DNA of 64,000 nt from Komagataeibacter melomenusus (lineage in GTDB: Bacteria; Pseudomonadota; Alphaproteobacteria; Acetobacterales; Acetobacteraceae): contig NZ_JABJWC010000015.1 of assembly GCF_013155395.1 (NCBI RefSeq), positions 1 through 64,000 on the forward strand. The letters run 5' to 3'. The position numbers were made by a program, and so were the translations under genes. The notes under the pieces are model-generated. The model was not told where the DNA came from, did not search any database, and saw only the letters and a list, made by a program, of their open reading frames with translations. This document shows, piece after piece, positions 61,869 through 64,000 of this stretch (position 1 is its first letter; each line of letters starts with the position of its first letter).

Positions 61869-64000
61869 TCAGTCCTCAATAATCTGTTCCGCATGCCACG
61901 GCTGCGATGCGCTGACCCGGATCGGGGCTTCTGGCGCGCCACGCACCGGATAGCCCGGATGCTCCATGAAATACTCATGCGATGAAAAGGGCCTGCGCCC
62001 CGGCTCCAGCCGCCGCCAGACCCCGTTACGCTGTAGAATCCACGACTGCAGGTTGTCTTTGAGATCGATCATCATGATCTGGTCAAGCACGCGGGCATGA
62101 ATTTGCGGGTCGAGCATGGGCACCATGCTTTCCACCCGCCAGTCCATGTTGCGCTGCATCCAGTCCGCCGAGGAAATGTACAGCTTCGCCTGCTTCGACG
62201 GCAGGCGGTGCCCGTCGCCAAAGGCATAGATGCGCGCATGCTCCAAAAAGCGCCCCACGATGGACTTGACCTTGATGTTCTCCGAAAGGCCCGGAACACC
62301 GGGGCGCAGGCAGCAGATGCCGCGCACCACGGCCACGATGCGCACCCCCGCGTTGGATGCGGCATACAGCCGGTCGATCAGGTCGGGATCGACCAGCGAG
62401 TTCATCTTGAGCCAGATCTGCCCCGGCCTGCCCGCCTGCACATGCGCGATCTCGCCTGCAATCAGGTCTTCCAGCGTGCGGCGGATGGTCACGGGCGAGA
62501 ACGCGATCGCCTCCATCTTCGCAGGCATGGCGTAGCCGGTCATGTAGTTGAACAGCCGCGCCGAATCGCGCGCAAGCTCCGGGTTGCACGTAAAGAACGA
62601 CAGGTCGGTATAGATCCGCGCGGTGATGGGATGGTAGTTGCCGGTGCCGAAATGCGCGTACGAGCGCAGGCCACTGCCCTCGCGCCGCACCACGAGGCTG
62701 AGCTTGGCGTGGGTCTTGAGGTCGGAGAAGCCAAAGACCACCTGCACGCCCGCCGCCTCGAGCGCGCGGGCGAGGCGGATGTTTGCCTCCTCATCAAACC
62801 GGGCGCGCAGTTCCACCATGGCGGTGACCGCCTTGCCTGCTTCCGCCGCCTCGATCAGCGCCTTGACGATCGGGCTGTCACGCGAGGTGCGGTACAGTGT
62901 CTGCTTGATCGCCACCACGGCGGGGTCGAGCGCTGCCTGCCGCAGGAACTGCACCACCACGTCAAAACTTTCAAACGGGTGGTGGACGATCATGTCGCGC
63001 GCGCGGATGGCGGCAAAGCAGTCGCCCCCGCAATCGACAATCCGCTCGGGGAAGCGCGGCGTATAGGGCGGGAACAGAAGGTCGGGCCGGTCATCGACAA
63101 TAAGCTGCTTGAGGTCCACCACCCCGATCAGCCCGGACTGCACGAACACTTCATCAGGCGGGGGGGCAAGCCCGTCGGCCATGGAGCGGGCCAGGTCCTC
63201 GGGCATGCGCGATTCGATATCGAGATGGATCACCACGCCACGCCTGCGCCGCTTGAGCGCGCTCTCATAGGAGCGGACCAGATCCTCCGCCTCGTCCTCG
63301 AACTCCACATCCGTGTCGCGCACCACGCGCATCACGCCCCAGTCGCCTGCCACGAGGCCGGGGAACAGGCGGTCGATGCACATCACGATCAGGCGCTCGA
63401 GCAGGATGAAGCGCGTAACGCCGGGCGGCGACAGGGCGGCAGGCAGGCGGATGAAACGCTCGATGCGCGCGGGCAGCAGGATCAGCGCCTCCATCACGAA
63501 CTGCCCGGTCTCGGCATTCATCAGCCGCAGCGCCTGGGCTATGCCCATGTTGGGGATGAAGGGCAGCGGATGGGCGGGGTCGATGGCCAGCGGCGTAAGC
63601 ACGGGGAAGACGCGCTCCATGAAGCAGCTATCGAGCCATTCCTGCTCCTCGGCGGTGAACGAGACCTCATCGCACACCACCACGCCCGCGGCCTCGAGTT
63701 CGCGCTGCAGGTCGCGCCAGATGCGCTGCTGCTCCTGCAACAGCCGCCCCGTCCGCTCGCGCACGGCGGAAAGCTGCTGCTGCGGTGTCAGCCCATCGGG
63801 CGAGGTCTTGACCAGCCCCTCGCGCACCTGCCCCACAAGCCCGGCCACGCGCACGGAATAGAATTCATCAAGGTTCGAAGCACTGATCGACAGGAAGCGC
63901 ACGCGCTCGAGCAACGGGTTGCGGGGGTTGTCGGCCTCGTCAACCACGCGCTGGTTGAAGTCGAGCCAGGAGAGTTCGCGGTTGATGAAGCGGGCGGGCG
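61869..64000 (-). CDS. ppk: Polyphosphate kinase Ppk1, cut by the window edge
   Basis: Ppk1 makes polyphosphate from ATP. The frame stays open to the right end: the last bases read [16 protein letters not shown], the family's N-terminal signature, so the true start lies outside and at least 710 residues are present here. [12 protein letters not shown], the phosphorylated His in [23 protein letters not shown] and [15 protein letters not shown] are visible. The ppk-ppx order is common; both synthesis and breakdown are encoded as one unit. Confidence 0.95.
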   Translation of the reverse strand, partial: PARFINRELSWLDFNQRVVDEADNPRNPLLERVRFLSISASNLDEFYSVRVAGLVGQVREGLVKTSPDGLTPQQQLSAVRERTGRLLQEQQRIWRDLQRELEAAGVVVCDEVSFTAEEQEWLDSCFMERVFPVLTPLAIDPAHPLPFIPNMGIAQALRLMNAETGQFVMEALILLPARIERFIRLPAALSPPGVTRFILLERLIVMCIDRLFPGLVAGDWGVMRVVRDTDVEFEDEAEDLVRSYESALKRRRRGVVIHLDIESRMPEDLARSMADGLAPPPDEVFVQSGLIGVVDLKQLIVDDRPDLLFPPYTPRFPERIVDCGGDCFAAIRARDMIVHHPFESFDVVVQFLRQAALDPAVVAIKQTLYRTSRDSPIVKALIEAAEAGKAVTAMVELRARFDEEANIRLARALEAAGVQVVFGFSDLKTHAKLSLVVRREGSGLRSYAHFGTGNYHPITARIYTDLSFFTCNPELARDSARLFNYMTGYAMPAKMEAIAFSPVTIRRTLEDLIAGEIAHVQAGRPGQIWLKMNSLVDPDLIDRLYAASNAGVRIVAVVRGICCLRPGVPGLSENIKVKSIVGRFLEHARIYAFGDGHRLPSKQAKLYISSADWMQRNMDWRVESMVPMLDPQIHARVLDQIMMIDLKDNLQSWILQRNGVWRRLEPGRRPFSSHEYFMEHPGYPVRGAPEAPIRVSASQPWHAEQIIED

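Noticed and set aside
1-64000. CRISPR arrays, tRNA genes, complete insertion sequences, prophage
   Set aside because: I saw no regularly spaced repeats, no cloverleaf with conserved T-arm in any gap, no transposase or integrase, and no phage structural genes.

Overview
The window looks like chromosomal DNA from an acetic acid bacterium, most likely Komagataeibacter/Gluconacetobacter or a close relative (Alphaproteobacteria). The evidence is high GC, alphaproteobacterial marker genes (PhyR-NepR-EcfG stress module, DUF1013/TrcR, DUF465 proteins), an NAD-type isocitrate dehydrogenase, and a dispersed family of short hairpin elements between genes. The species call is inference. I see no tRNA, complete IS, prophage or CRISPR array.

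Left end (1-9 kb): the first ~240 bases read, on the minus strand, as the promoter and boxA leader of an rRNA operon whose genes lie left of the window. Then come a small membrane protein, hpxZ, thiM, an exported protein, a ThDP-dependent decarboxylase divergent from a strong Fur-box palindrome, glucokinase, and a divergent SDR / GNAT-like acyltransferase pair. 9-17 kb: a minus-strand block thiL-nusB-nrdR-recQ, an OmpA-like lipoprotein, and cydDC. 17-23 kb: a compact general-stress-response locus (HisKA_2 histidine kinase, nepR, a small membrane protein, two EcfG-type sigma factors, phyR), followed by otsA. 23-43 kb is mostly housekeeping: uup, a Gfo/Idh oxidoreductase, secDF, mscL, rpmE, hsp20 with a ROSE-like RNA thermometer, trcR, two DUF465 genes, purEK, two radC-like genes flanking gph, a UvrD helicase, prmA, a GNAT gene, aminopeptidase P and icd.

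43.7-60.2 kb is a purine catabolism island, all on the minus strand. xdhA-xdhB-xdhC-lysR would make urate. A nine-gene, mostly overlapping operon (FAD monooxygenase-like gene, hpxX, hpxY, hpxW, allantoate amidohydrolase, pucG, puuE, uraD, uraH) would take 5-hydroxyisourate through allantoin, allantoate and ureidoglycine to oxalurate/oxamate. No recognisable urate oxidase is present. hpxZ, the usual partner of hpxWXY, sits about 47 kb away at the left end. A perfect T-N11-A palindrome between lysR and the FAD gene is a plausible LysR operator. Upstream of xdhA lies a dihydropyrimidinase-like protein that has lost nearly all of its metal ligands.

Right end: ppx and ppk (polyphosphate metabolism); ppk runs off the window.

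The most interesting points are the urate-oxidation gap next to an unexplained FAD enzyme, the metal-ligand-less dihydropyrimidinase homologue, the detached hpxZ, the Fur box next to a ThDP enzyme, the ROSE-like thermometer, the stress locus with two sigma factors and an unknown membrane protein, and two dispersed intergenic repeat families.
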